Below, one piece after another: positions 7,958 to 14,849 of a stretch of DNA of 14,849 bases. The translations under genes and the position numbers were made by a program. The DNA comes from an uncultured Treponema sp. (GTDB lineage Bacteria; Spirochaetota; Spirochaetia; Treponematales; Treponemataceae): assembly GCA_937890485.1 (NCBI GenBank), contig CALBXN010000171.1, forward strand, positions 1 through 14,849. The letters are read 5' to 3'. Each line of letters starts with the position of its first letter. The stretch's first letter is position 1. The notes under the pieces were generated by a model. That model saw only the letters and a program-made list of their open reading frames with translations, had not been told where the DNA came from and did no database searches.

Positions 7958-9148
7958 ATGACAAAAATAAATTATTTATTTTGTAGTTTTGCGTTTTTTA
8001 TATATATTTTTTTCTCGATTACTACTAGTTGTTCAACAAATAAAAATTTAGTTCAAGAACAGGATTATCAAGATTTATTTGAAATAAAAACAGAGTCCAA
8101 AACAACTTCAATTTCTCTTACATTTGCAGGTGATATTATGGCTCACACAAATGTTACAAGAATGAAAGATTTTTCATTAATTTATGAAGATATTTTGGAT
8201 ATTACACAAAAAGATGATTTAACTTTTACAAATTTAGAAACTCCAGTAATGAATAATAAAGATTATGAAAATTATCCTAATTTTAATGTAAAAGATGAAT
8301 ATCCTAAAGCTGCAATAAAAGCAGGATTTGATGTTTTTTCACTAGCAAATAATCACACAAATGACCAAGGTTTAGAAGGAATAAAATCAACAAGAAATTA
8401 TTTTGAAAAATATAATTCTTCGGTTCCTGAAAATGAAAAAGTGTATTATGCAGGAATAAAACAAAATTCTGGTGAAGATTTTACATATCAAATAATAGAA
8501 AAAAATGGTTTTAAAATTTTATTTATGGCATTTACCGAAATTTATAATTCCCCAAGTTATCGTTCTTGGTTTGATACACAGGGAACTACAAAAAAAAATA
8601 GACAACATCTTTTAGAAAAAATTACAAAATTTAGTAAAGAATTTTCACCAGACATTTTTATTCTTTCAATACATTGTTCAGAACCAGAATATGTAAGAAC
8701 TGTAACTAATACAAGAAAAAATTTTTATCATGAACTATTAGAAGCTGGAGTTGATATTGTTTGGGCAAATCATCCCCATGTTACTCAAGAATGGGAAGTT
8801 GTAAAATCTGATAAAACTCCATATAAAACAAAATTTATAATGTATTCAGTAGGAAACACGATTTCTGGTCAAAGATATAGAAGAAATTATGTAAATCCTG
8901 AATCTAGCAGAGAATACACTGGGGATTCTTACTTATTTCAAATAAAGTTTGTAAAAACAAAAAATATAGTTTATAGTGAAAACATAAATTCTATTTTAAT
9001 AACAAATCATACAGATTGGAATGGAAATACATATATCAAAATTTTCAATCAGGATTTTATAGATTCAGTAAAATCCCCTGATAAAGAATATTATCAAAAA
9101 AGATTTGAATTAATGAATAAAATACAAGGAACAACAATATGGCAATAA
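7958..9148 (+). CDS. CapA/PgsA-like metallophosphatase family lipoprotein
   Basis: I chose ATG 7958 because it directly begins a clean lipoprotein signal (MTKINYLF, then a hydrophobic core, then TTSC with Cys25) and because a -10 element lies upstream inside the longer frame. The frame is open to ATG 7934, which would add eight residues, and none of the candidate starts has a good Shine-Dalgarno. The mature protein has the CapA-type calcineurin-like fold motifs: FAGDIM, TNLETPV, SLANNHTNDQG, LSIHCSEP and WANHPHV. This family takes its name from poly-gamma-glutamate capsule proteins, but many members are envelope-anchored proteins of unknown substrate. With no capB or capC nearby, capsule synthesis cannot be inferred. 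The last 10 bases overlap the start of the HrpA gene, and the helicase ribosome site AAGGA (9126-9130) lies inside this gene, which implies co-transcription and coupled translation. Confidence 0.85.
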   Translation: MTKINYLFCSFAFFIYIFFSITTSCSTNKNLVQEQDYQDLFEIKTESKTTSISLTFAGDIMAHTNVTRMKDFSLIYEDILDITQKDDLTFTNLETPVMNNKDYENYPNFNVKDEYPKAAIKAGFDVFSLANNHTNDQGLEGIKSTRNYFEKYNSSVPENEKVYYAGIKQNSGEDFTYQIIEKNGFKILFMAFTEIYNSPSYRSWFDTQGTTKKNRQHLLEKITKFSKEFSPDIFILSIHCSEPEYVRTVTNTRKNFYHELLEAGVDIVWANHPHVTQEWEVVKSDKTPYKTKFIMYSVGNTISGQRYRRNYVNPESSREYTGDSYLFQIKFVKTKNIVYSENINSILITNHTDWNGNTYIKIFNQDFIDSVKSPDKEYYQKRFELMNKIQGTTIWQ

Positions 9149-11718
9149 ATTACAAAAAATTACCAGTTTATGAACAAAAAGATAAAATTTTAGAAGTTTT
9201 AGAAAAGAATCAAGTTATTGTTGTTCAATCCCCTACTGGTTCTGGAAAGACAACTCAAATTCCTGTTATTTTACATGAAGCAGGATTTTCAGACTCTGGA
9301 ATAATTGCTGTAACTCAACCACGAAGAATAGCGGCTCTTTCTGTAAGTGAATTTATTTCAAAACAATTAGGAACAACTTATCCAGGATTAGTTGGTTATA
9401 AAATGCGTTTTGAAGACAAAACCGATAGTTCCACAAAAATAAAAATTATGACAGATGGAATTTTGCTTCAAGAAATGAAACTTGATCCTTGGATGTCAAA
9501 ATATTCAGTTGTAATGGTAGATGAAGCCCACGAACGCAGTTTAAATATAGATTTTGTTCTTGGATTACTAAAACGTGTTTTACAAGCTCGACCAGAATTT
9601 AAAGTTATTGTTTCATCAGCTACAATGAACGCAGAAGCATTTTCAACTTATTTTGGAAATTGTCCTATCGTAAACATTGATACTATAACTTATCCTGTTT
9701 CAGTAATTTACGATCCACCAGCAATTCCAGCAAGTACTTCTTCTCCAGCAGCTAGAGATGCTTTATTAAACAAAATAGAAAGTACAATTCAAAGAGTACT
9801 TTCAAACAAAGTACCTGGTGATATTTTAATTTTTTTACCTGGTGAAAAAATTATAAAAGATTGTATGCAAAAACTTTATAAAAGTTCTTTTTCAAGAAAA
9901 ATTCATATAATTCCACTTTACGGAAGACTTGCAAAAGAAGAACAAGAAAGAGTTTTTGATTCAGCACCACTTGGAAAGAAAAAAGTTATAATTTCTACAA
10001 ATATTGCAGAAACAAGTGTTACAATCCCAGGAATTACAGTTGTAATTGATTCTGGCTTAGCAAAACTAAATTTTTATAATCCACGCACTTTTACATCAAG
10101 TTTGATAGAAACTCCAGTTTCAAAAGCATCTTGCAACCAAAGGAAAGGTCGAGCTGGCCGAACTCAAGAAGGAACTTGCTACAGACTTTATCCTAGAAAA
10201 GATTATGAAACTCGACAAATGTACACGCTAGAAGAAATTTTTAGAACAGACTTATCAGAGGTTGTTTTAAGAATGTCTGAACTTGGAATTACAGAATTTG
10301 AACAATTTGATTTTATTTCACCTCCAGGAAAAGAAGGAATCATTAGTGCTATAGAAACATTAAATTTATTAAAAGCACTAGAAAAAGATAACACCTTATC
10401 AGAAATTGGAAAATTGATGGTGAAATTTCCATTGATGCCACGATTAAGTAGAATTATTGTTGAAGCAATTTTACATTATCCACAAGTTTTAGAAGAAACA
10501 ATTATTGCTTCTGCATTTTTGTCTGCACAATCCCCCTTCATCTTGCCTCCAGGTGAGGAAATGGAAGCTAGAATTGCACATCACGCATTTAGAGATATTC
10601 AAGGGGACTTTTTAACTTACGTTAAACTATTTAAAAAATTTATTAATCAAGAAAAACCAGAAGAATTTTGTGAAAAAAATTTTTTAGACTATAGAGTTTT
10701 ATCAGAAATTAAAAATATTAAAGAACAATTAGAACTAATTGTTAGCGATATGGGAATTCCAATTCTAAACGGTGGAAAAAATGATGATTACTTAACTTGT
10801 ATCGCCTCTGGAATGATTCAATTTATTGCTGTAAGAGAAGGAAAAGAAAATTACAAAACATTAACAGCAGATAATATTCAAATACATCCAGGTTCATGTA
10901 TGTTTAAAGTTTCTCCATTGTACATTGTTGCAGGTGAAATTGTAAAAACAAGTAGAATGTTTGCAATGTCAGTTTCACCCTTAACAAAAGAAAATTTACG
11001 CAAAATTTCAAATGATTTAGAAAGCAAACTTTCTGGTTTTAGAAAAAACATCTTAGCAGATGGAAAAAAATCAATTTTTGATGATGGAACAAAGAAAGAT
11101 TTATATAAAACAAAAGATGAAAATAAATCAATTTCTGAAAATCAAATTAAATTAGGAAGTCAAATTTTTAATCTTCGTAAAATAAAAGGAAAAAAACATA
11201 TTATTTTACCATTTGAAAAATTACAAACTTTTATAAAAGAAATTGATTTACAAAACTGGAAAAATGATTCTGCTTTAAAACAAGCCAGTGGATTAAAAAC
11301 TCTTACAATTTTAAACGGATGTGAACTTCTTTCCGGAGAAAAACTTTCTACAATTTTAGAAATTTACGAGACAATTAATTTTTCAATTTTAGACGAAAAA
11401 TCTTGGGCAAGACACGAAAATTATAATTTAAATGAAAATTTTAATGATTTTATCAACAGTTTAGATAATATTTTAAGAATTGTAATTGCAAAAGCAAAGA
11501 AAAAAGAATTAGGATTTATCTGTCTTTTTACAGATGAAAACAATAATTATTGGTACAAAGTTTCAAGAGGAATTGTAACTGCTGTTACAGAAACACTAAA
11601 TAGTTTAGAAACATTGATTGAAGATATTAAGAAACTTGAAATAAATACATCTTCTGAAATAAAAGAAAAAATAAATTTAATTTATAGAAATGTAAAAGAT
11701 ATTTATGAAATTATTTAG
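9139..11718 (+). CDS. hrpA: ATP-dependent RNA helicase, HrpA-type DEAH box
   Basis: The 859-residue protein is a DEAH-box RNA helicase of the HrpA/HrpB group. In order are Walker A SPTGSGKT (31-38), PRR (61-63), TDG (105-107), DEAH (128-131), SAT (160-162), the TNIAETSVTIPG block (about 291-302) and motif VI QRKGRAGR (334-341). A winged-helix/HA2 region follows at about 365-470, then an OB-fold-like stretch at about 551-615. E. coli HrpA is near 1300 residues. This short form fits spirochaete HrpA, whose Borrelia member is a regulator needed for infection (family knowledge). Residues about 630-859 are Lys- and Asn-rich and I do not recognise a domain there. AAGGA at 9126-9130, 8 bases before the ATG, sits within the upstream lipoprotein gene. 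HrpB is the alternative name. The gene converges on hemW, 44 bases away. Confidence 0.9.
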   Translation: MAINYKKLPVYEQKDKILEVLEKNQVIVVQSPTGSGKTTQIPVILHEAGFSDSGIIAVTQPRRIAALSVSEFISKQLGTTYPGLVGYKMRFEDKTDSSTKIKIMTDGILLQEMKLDPWMSKYSVVMVDEAHERSLNIDFVLGLLKRVLQARPEFKVIVSSATMNAEAFSTYFGNCPIVNIDTITYPVSVIYDPPAIPASTSSPAARDALLNKIESTIQRVLSNKVPGDILIFLPGEKIIKDCMQKLYKSSFSRKIHIIPLYGRLAKEEQERVFDSAPLGKKKVIISTNIAETSVTIPGITVVIDSGLAKLNFYNPRTFTSSLIETPVSKASCNQRKGRAGRTQEGTCYRLYPRKDYETRQMYTLEEIFRTDLSEVVLRMSELGITEFEQFDFISPPGKEGIISAIETLNLLKALEKDNTLSEIGKLMVKFPLMPRLSRIIVEAILHYPQVLEETIIASAFLSAQSPFILPPGEEMEARIAHHAFRDIQGDFLTYVKLFKKFINQEKPEEFCEKNFLDYRVLSEIKNIKEQLELIVSDMGIPILNGGKNDDYLTCIASGMIQFIAVREGKENYKTLTADNIQIHPGSCMFKVSPLYIVAGEIVKTSRMFAMSVSPLTKENLRKISNDLESKLSGFRKNILADGKKSIFDDGTKKDLYKTKDENKSISENQIKLGSQIFNLRKIKGKKHIILPFEKLQTFIKEIDLQNWKNDSALKQASGLKTLTILNGCELLSGEKLSTILEIYETINFSILDEKSWARHENYNLNENFNDFINSLDNILRIVIAKAKKKELGFICLFTDENNNYWYKVSRGIVTAVTETLNSLETLIEDIKKLEINTSSEIKEKINLIYRNVKDIYEII

Positions 11719-11762
11719 TTTTTATGACAAATGTATCCTGAAAAATACTGTTTTAAATTAAT
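11719..11762. other. Convergent intergenic gap hrpA/hemW
   Basis: This 44-bp AT-rich gap separates two converging genes. The only inverted repeat I see is a 4-bp GTAT/ATAC pair followed by TGTTTT, too weak to call a terminator. Read-through between the two strands seems possible. Confidence 0.4.
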
Positions 11763-12917
11763 TTATAAAATATCTACTAAAAATTGATTTAAAAATAACA
11801 TACCATCTGGTAAAAAAGAATAATTATCATTTGAAATAATAGCTTTATTTTTTTTCACATACTTTGAGAACTTATCTTTTATAACATCTTCTAACTTTAT
11901 TCCAAAACGATTATAAAAATCAGTAGAATTTACACCTTTTGAAGTTCTAAAACCTGTCATTAAATATTCAAAATAAACTGTTTTAAATTCTAAATTCTCA
12001 ATATCAAATTTATGTGATGGAGAATTTTTTATATATTCTTCAATATTTCTAACATTAGTTTTTCGTATACCAGTTTTTCCATCTTCAGAAAAAATAGATT
12101 CAACTGCGCCAGCTCCAATTCCTATATAATCTTTTTCTTGCCAATATAAACTATTGTGTAAACTTTCTTTTCCTAAAATAGCAAAATTGGAAATTTCGTA
12201 TTCGTTGTAACCATTGTTTAATAAAAAATCTCGTCCAATAATCCATTGTTCATTTGCTAAATTATCATCAAAAGGAATTATTCCGTTTTCAATATCTTTG
12301 TACAAAGGAGTATTTTCTTCAAGTGTTAAAGAATATAGAGAAATATGGGAAATTTTATTTTCAACAGCAATTTGTAAATCTTTTTTCAAAGTTTCGTTAC
12401 TAGAAAAAGGTAATCCTGAAATAAAATCTACAGATACTCTAAAACTTTCATCATCAACCTTTTTTTGAAAATCTGATAATACTTTTAATGCATTAAAACT
12501 TTGTTCTTGATTTGCTCTTCGTTTTATACAACCTAGGGATTTTTCATTAAAGGTTTGAACACCAACAGAAATTCTATTTATTCCAACATTTTTTAAGAAA
12601 TATAAAAAATCTTCGTTTATATCATCACAATTACATTCGAAAGTGATTTCTGTATTTTTGTGTGTAAATGGTAAAATATTTTTTAGTAAAAGTTGTATTT
12701 GATTTTCGTTTAGTAAACTTGGAGTTCCACCACCAAAATACACACTAAAAAAAGATTTTATTTTATTTTCAGAAATTTTATGGTGAAATTCTTTAATTAA
12801 TGCATCTACATAACTATCAGGAACTGATTCATAAGGTTTTGAAAAAAAATCACAGTATGTGCATTTTGACTTACAAAATGGTATGTGAACATATAAAGCA
12901 GGTTTATTTACATACAT
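11763..12917 (-). CDS. hemW: Heme chaperone HemW-like radical SAM protein
   Basis: The 384-residue protein has the radical SAM cluster motif CxxxCxYC (Cys15, Cys19, Cys22) in YVHIPFCKSKCTYCDF, then GGGTPS (62-67), RISVGVQTF (115-123), DFISGLPF and YEISNFA. These place it in the HemN/HemW family. The short length and the CDF ending of the cluster motif favour HemW, a heme-binding protein thought to deliver heme, over the coproporphyrinogen dehydrogenase HemN. The usual E(A/C)NP motif is ECNC here (94-97), with Cys97 replacing Pro. The gene follows lepB on the same strand after 18 bases, so the two probably form an operon. No Shine-Dalgarno precedes the ATG. No heme synthesis gene is in the window. 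Confidence 0.9.
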   Translation of the reverse strand: MYVNKPALYVHIPFCKSKCTYCDFFSKPYESVPDSYVDALIKEFHHKISENKIKSFFSVYFGGGTPSLLNENQIQLLLKNILPFTHKNTEITFECNCDDINEDFLYFLKNVGINRISVGVQTFNEKSLGCIKRRANQEQSFNALKVLSDFQKKVDDESFRVSVDFISGLPFSSNETLKKDLQIAVENKISHISLYSLTLEENTPLYKDIENGIIPFDDNLANEQWIIGRDFLLNNGYNEYEISNFAILGKESLHNSLYWQEKDYIGIGAGAVESIFSEDGKTGIRKTNVRNIEEYIKNSPSHKFDIENLEFKTVYFEYLMTGFRTSKGVNSTDFYNRFGIKLEDVIKDKFSKYVKKNKAIISNDNYSFLPDGMLFLNQFLVDIL

Positions 12918-12935
12918 AAGTTATTTTTTAGAATG

Positions 12936-13661
12936 TTAAAATATAGCAATTTTGTTTAGAGGGAAATACCTAATCAAAACTTTTCCTTGAATTTTATTTG
13001 ATTTAACAGCTCCCCAAAGTCTTGAATCAATACTTGAAACACGATTATCACTCATAACAAAATATTCATCTTTACCTAAAGAAATCTCTTTACAATCCTT
13101 AAGAAAATCGATATTTTGTTCATCATTATTCATATTCTCTGCAATGACATCATATTTCTTTTTACAAACTTCAAACTCAGTTAAAAAATGAGAAGAATTA
13201 GCTGGCTTTATATAAACGATAAAATCTTTTACATAAACAGTATCTCCAGGCAACCCAACTACTCTTCGAATTAGAGGAGAATTTGTCATATTAGAAGAAT
13301 CAGAAAAAGGAGCTATTTTTTGAAATGTAAAAAATAGAACAATCTTATCTAAAAAGGATTTTAAAACAGAATTTTTTTTATTCTCAAGAGGTTTTAATTG
13401 TACAACCTGCCCTCGTTCCAAAATATTGCTATCAGAAAAAATTGGATTTGCAGGAGATACAAAAGGACTTACAAAAACGATATTACTTTTATCTAAAGAC
13501 GGAGCCATAGAATCAGATTTTACAAAGGTGGAATAAATAAAAAAAGAAGATGTAATTGAAACAAAAATAAAAATACAAAATATAAAAAGTAGAATAAAAG
13601 AAATTTTCTTTTGTAAATTTCTTCGCATCTGATACGAATAATCATAAATATTGTTTGCCAT
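12936..13661 (-). CDS. lepB: Signal peptidase I (type I, S26 family), divergent
   Basis: The 241-residue protein would cleave Sec signal peptides on the outer face of the cytoplasmic membrane. A single N-terminal membrane segment lies at about 19-43. Box B is SDSMAPSL with catalytic Ser51. Box D is IRRVVGLPGD (131-140), in which Arg132 stands where the general-base Lys is expected (E. coli has KRAVGLPGD). Box E is SDNRVSSIDSRLWG (204-217), close to the usual GDNRxxSxDSRxWG. The stretch between Ser51 and box D is 81 residues, longer than in E. coli (about 55), and holds a hydrophobic segment at about 99-119. The start is uncertain: no clear Shine-Dalgarno precedes either ATG 13661 or the in-frame ATG at 13628 (MRRNLQKK). 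It is divergent from smpB across 103 bp and leads into hemW. I found no convincing promoter for it. Confidence 0.88.
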   Translation of the reverse strand: MANNIYDYSYQMRRNLQKKISFILLFIFCIFIFVSITSSFFIYSTFVKSDSMAPSLDKSNIVFVSPFVSPANPIFSDSNILERGQVVQLKPLENKKNSVLKSFLDKIVLFFTFQKIAPFSDSSNMTNSPLIRRVVGLPGDTVYVKDFIVYIKPANSSHFLTEFEVCKKKYDVIAENMNNDEQNIDFLKDCKEISLGKDEYFVMSDNRVSSIDSRLWGAVKSNKIQGKVLIRYFPLNKIAIF

Positions 13662-13728
13662 ACTTTACAATAACACAAAATAACTATATTTTACAAGTAT
13701 AAACTTATAATTTTCGTAACTAAACCAC

Positions 13729-13757
13729 TTGAGAGGTTGTTAAAGATAGCGTATACT
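13729..13757 (+). promoter_or_regulatory. Putative sigma-70 promoter of smpB
   Basis: TTGAGA (13729-13734), a 17-base spacer and TATACT (13752-13757). Transcription would begin near 13764, one base before the smpB ATG, which predicts a leaderless or nearly leaderless mRNA. This agrees with the absence of a Shine-Dalgarno upstream of the gene. Confidence 0.6.
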
Positions 13758-13764
13758 ATAGATT

Positions 13765-14232
13765 ATGGGACAGTTAGGTACTAAATTGATAGCTGAAAAT
13801 AGAAAAGCTCGATTTGATTATTCAGTTGAAGATTCTCTTGAATGTGGAGTTGTACTTCAAGGTACAGAGGTAAAATCTGTAAAAGAAGGTAAAATCTCCT
13901 TTCCTGACGCCTTTGCTGAAATTATACAAAATGAAGTATGGTTAAAAAATTTTCACATTTCGGAATATGTATACTCTTCTATTTTTAATCACAATCCTGA
14001 TAGACCTAAAAAATTATTGTTACATCGAGAACAAATAAAACGACTAGAACGAAAAGTTGAAGAAAAAGGTTATACTTTAATTCCTCTATCATTTTATTTG
14101 AAAAATGGTAGATTAAAAGTGTCTTTAGGTATTTGTAAAGGAAAAAAACAATTTGATAAACGAAACACTATAAAAGATAGAGATAACCAAAGGGAAATGC
14201 AACGAGAATTTAGAAAGGGGTTAAAAGGTTGA
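13765..14232 (+). CDS. smpB: SsrA (tmRNA)-binding protein SmpB
   Basis: The 155-residue length is normal (E. coli SmpB has 160). Family blocks are KLIAENRKARFDY (7-19), LQGTEVKSVKEGK (31-43), DRPKKLLLH (79-87) and GKKQFDKR with a basic tail. SmpB is a small OB-fold protein that carries tmRNA to stalled ribosomes for trans-translation. The start matches other SmpB N-termini and has no Shine-Dalgarno; the upstream promoter would begin the message within a base or two of the ATG. The tmRNA gene itself is not in this window. The stop overlaps the next gene's TTG start as TTGA (14229-14232), so the two are probably co-expressed. Confidence 0.96.
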   Translation: MGQLGTKLIAENRKARFDYSVEDSLECGVVLQGTEVKSVKEGKISFPDAFAEIIQNEVWLKNFHISEYVYSSIFNHNPDRPKKLLLHREQIKRLERKVEEKGYTLIPLSFYLKNGRLKVSLGICKGKKQFDKRNTIKDRDNQREMQREFRKGLKG

Positions 14233-14849
14233 TAAATAAAAAAGCTATTTTGTTAGCAATTATCAGTGCAATCTTCTCTTTCCAATTAATAAGCCAAAGC
14301 AAAGTCGGTTTTTTCAAGGCAGTTTCTGATTCTTCAGACACAGCAACAATAGATTTAACTCAAGATTTATACTTTCAAAAATTATTGTTATTATCAAGTG
14401 TTACTGTAAATGACTTTAGAGAAATAATGTTTGATTTAACAAAAATTTCCGAGTATCCAGATATTGATTATGTTTTTTATCCAGAAATTCAAGAAAATGG
14501 TACAGGATGGAAATGTATTTTTCATGCTTTTGATACAAAATCAAAACAAGAATATACTGCTACAACAGAATACGATTCTTATTACATGATTTTAATGGAT
14601 GCAAAAAAGGAAATTACATCTTTTTTTGATGACTTAAAAAATAACATTCAAGAAATAAACACCATAAATAAAGTTGTAGAAAGGCAAAATCTAACACCAT
14701 TTCCAAACATTTCTATCGAAAGTCTTTCGGGAACTTGGTCTGGCGAAGAATTTATTGATAAAATTGTTATTTTAAGAGGTGGAAGAGGTTTTGTTATTTT
14801 TGAAAACGGTGCTTCCATGAATATATCAATAACAATTGAAGATGGACAC
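14229..14849 (+). CDS. Exported protein of unknown function, 3'-partial
   Basis: The frame stays open for 207 codons to the right edge. TTG 14229 is the chosen start: AAAGGGG (14214-14220) stands 8 bases before it, the codon overlaps the smpB stop, and the first in-frame ATG comes over 60 codons later and would remove the signal sequence. The N-terminus is a signal peptide: INKK, a hydrophobic core at about 6-22, and a likely cleavage near QLISQS, with no lipobox Cys. The mature part contains SLSGTWSGEEF followed by KIVILRGGRGFVIFENG, a beta-rich stretch reminiscent of small secreted barrel proteins. I recognise no catalytic motif and assign no function. Its place directly behind smpB suggests a lineage-specific operon and not a functional link to trans-translation. 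Confidence 0.8.
   Translation, partial: MINKKAILLAIISAIFSFQLISQSKVGFFKAVSDSSDTATIDLTQDLYFQKLLLLSSVTVNDFREIMFDLTKISEYPDIDYVFYPEIQENGTGWKCIFHAFDTKSKQEYTATTEYDSYYMILMDAKKEITSFFDDLKNNIQEINTINKVVERQNLTPFPNISIESLSGTWSGEEFIDKIVILRGGRGFVIFENGASMNISITIEDGH

Noticed and set aside
10203..10394. Minus-strand frame inside hrpA
   Set aside because: It is antisense to conserved helicase sequence and has no signal of its own.
11725..11755. Possible terminator hairpin between hrpA and hemW
   Set aside because: The stem is only 4 bp with an AT-rich surround; it falls below what I would call.
12214..12468. Plus-strand frame inside hemW
   Set aside because: It is antisense to the radical SAM gene and has no coding signature.
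13662..13728. Promoter for lepB on the minus strand
   Set aside because: TATAAG, TATACT and TATAGT elements occur, but none has a -35 box at a proper distance.
1..14849. CRISPR arrays, tRNA or rRNA genes, insertion sequences, tmRNA
   Set aside because: No regular direct repeats, cloverleaf sequences, transposase motifs or rRNA-like stretches were seen.

Overview
The window looks like a chromosomal segment of a low-GC spirochaete, most likely a Treponema-like bacterium. This rests on the mix of genes: a spirochaete-sized HrpA helicase, two lipoproteins with relaxed lipoboxes, pyruvate phosphate dikinase, a divergent signal peptidase I, and SmpB followed by a secreted protein of unknown function. 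It is inferred from protein motifs alone, because no database search was possible. TGA is used as a stop and Trp is TGG, so the genetic code is standard.

Left end (1 to about 1830): an open frame of 591 codons on the minus strand runs off the left edge. It joins a ClpX-like AAA+ ATPase, cut before its arginine-finger and C-terminal parts, in frame to the back half of a von Willebrand factor A (VWA) domain that lacks its DxSxS metal site. It lies downstream of a GH13 alpha-amylase lipoprotein gene that stops just after its nucleophile motif. Three genes broken within 1.8 kb suggest a rearrangement or an assembly/amplification chimera, not a working new AAA-VWA machine. Both halves of the hybrid resemble proteins of low-GC Firmicutes more than spirochaete ones.

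Middle (2.7 to 7.9 kb, minus strand): ppdK (glycolysis, pyruvate/PEP interconversion) has a good promoter and Shine-Dalgarno site and is followed by a hairpin terminator. Next come murC (peptidoglycan precursor synthesis) and yicC (endoribonuclease family), coupled by an ATGA overlap, and then the truncated amylase behind its own promoter.

Right of ppdK (7.9 to 11.7 kb, plus strand): a CapA-like metallophosphatase lipoprotein and an HrpA-type DEAH helicase overlap by 10 bases. The proposed CapA and ppdK promoters overlap each other.

Right end: hemW and lepB form a minus-strand pair that converges on hrpA. smpB is divergent from lepB, has a canonical promoter placed so that its mRNA would be nearly leaderless, and is coupled by a TTGA overlap to a TTG-started exported protein that continues past the right edge.

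Most of the window is housekeeping. The points that deserve a second look are the broken left end, the Arg in place of the catalytic Lys in LepB, and the overlapping or leaderless promoter arrangements.
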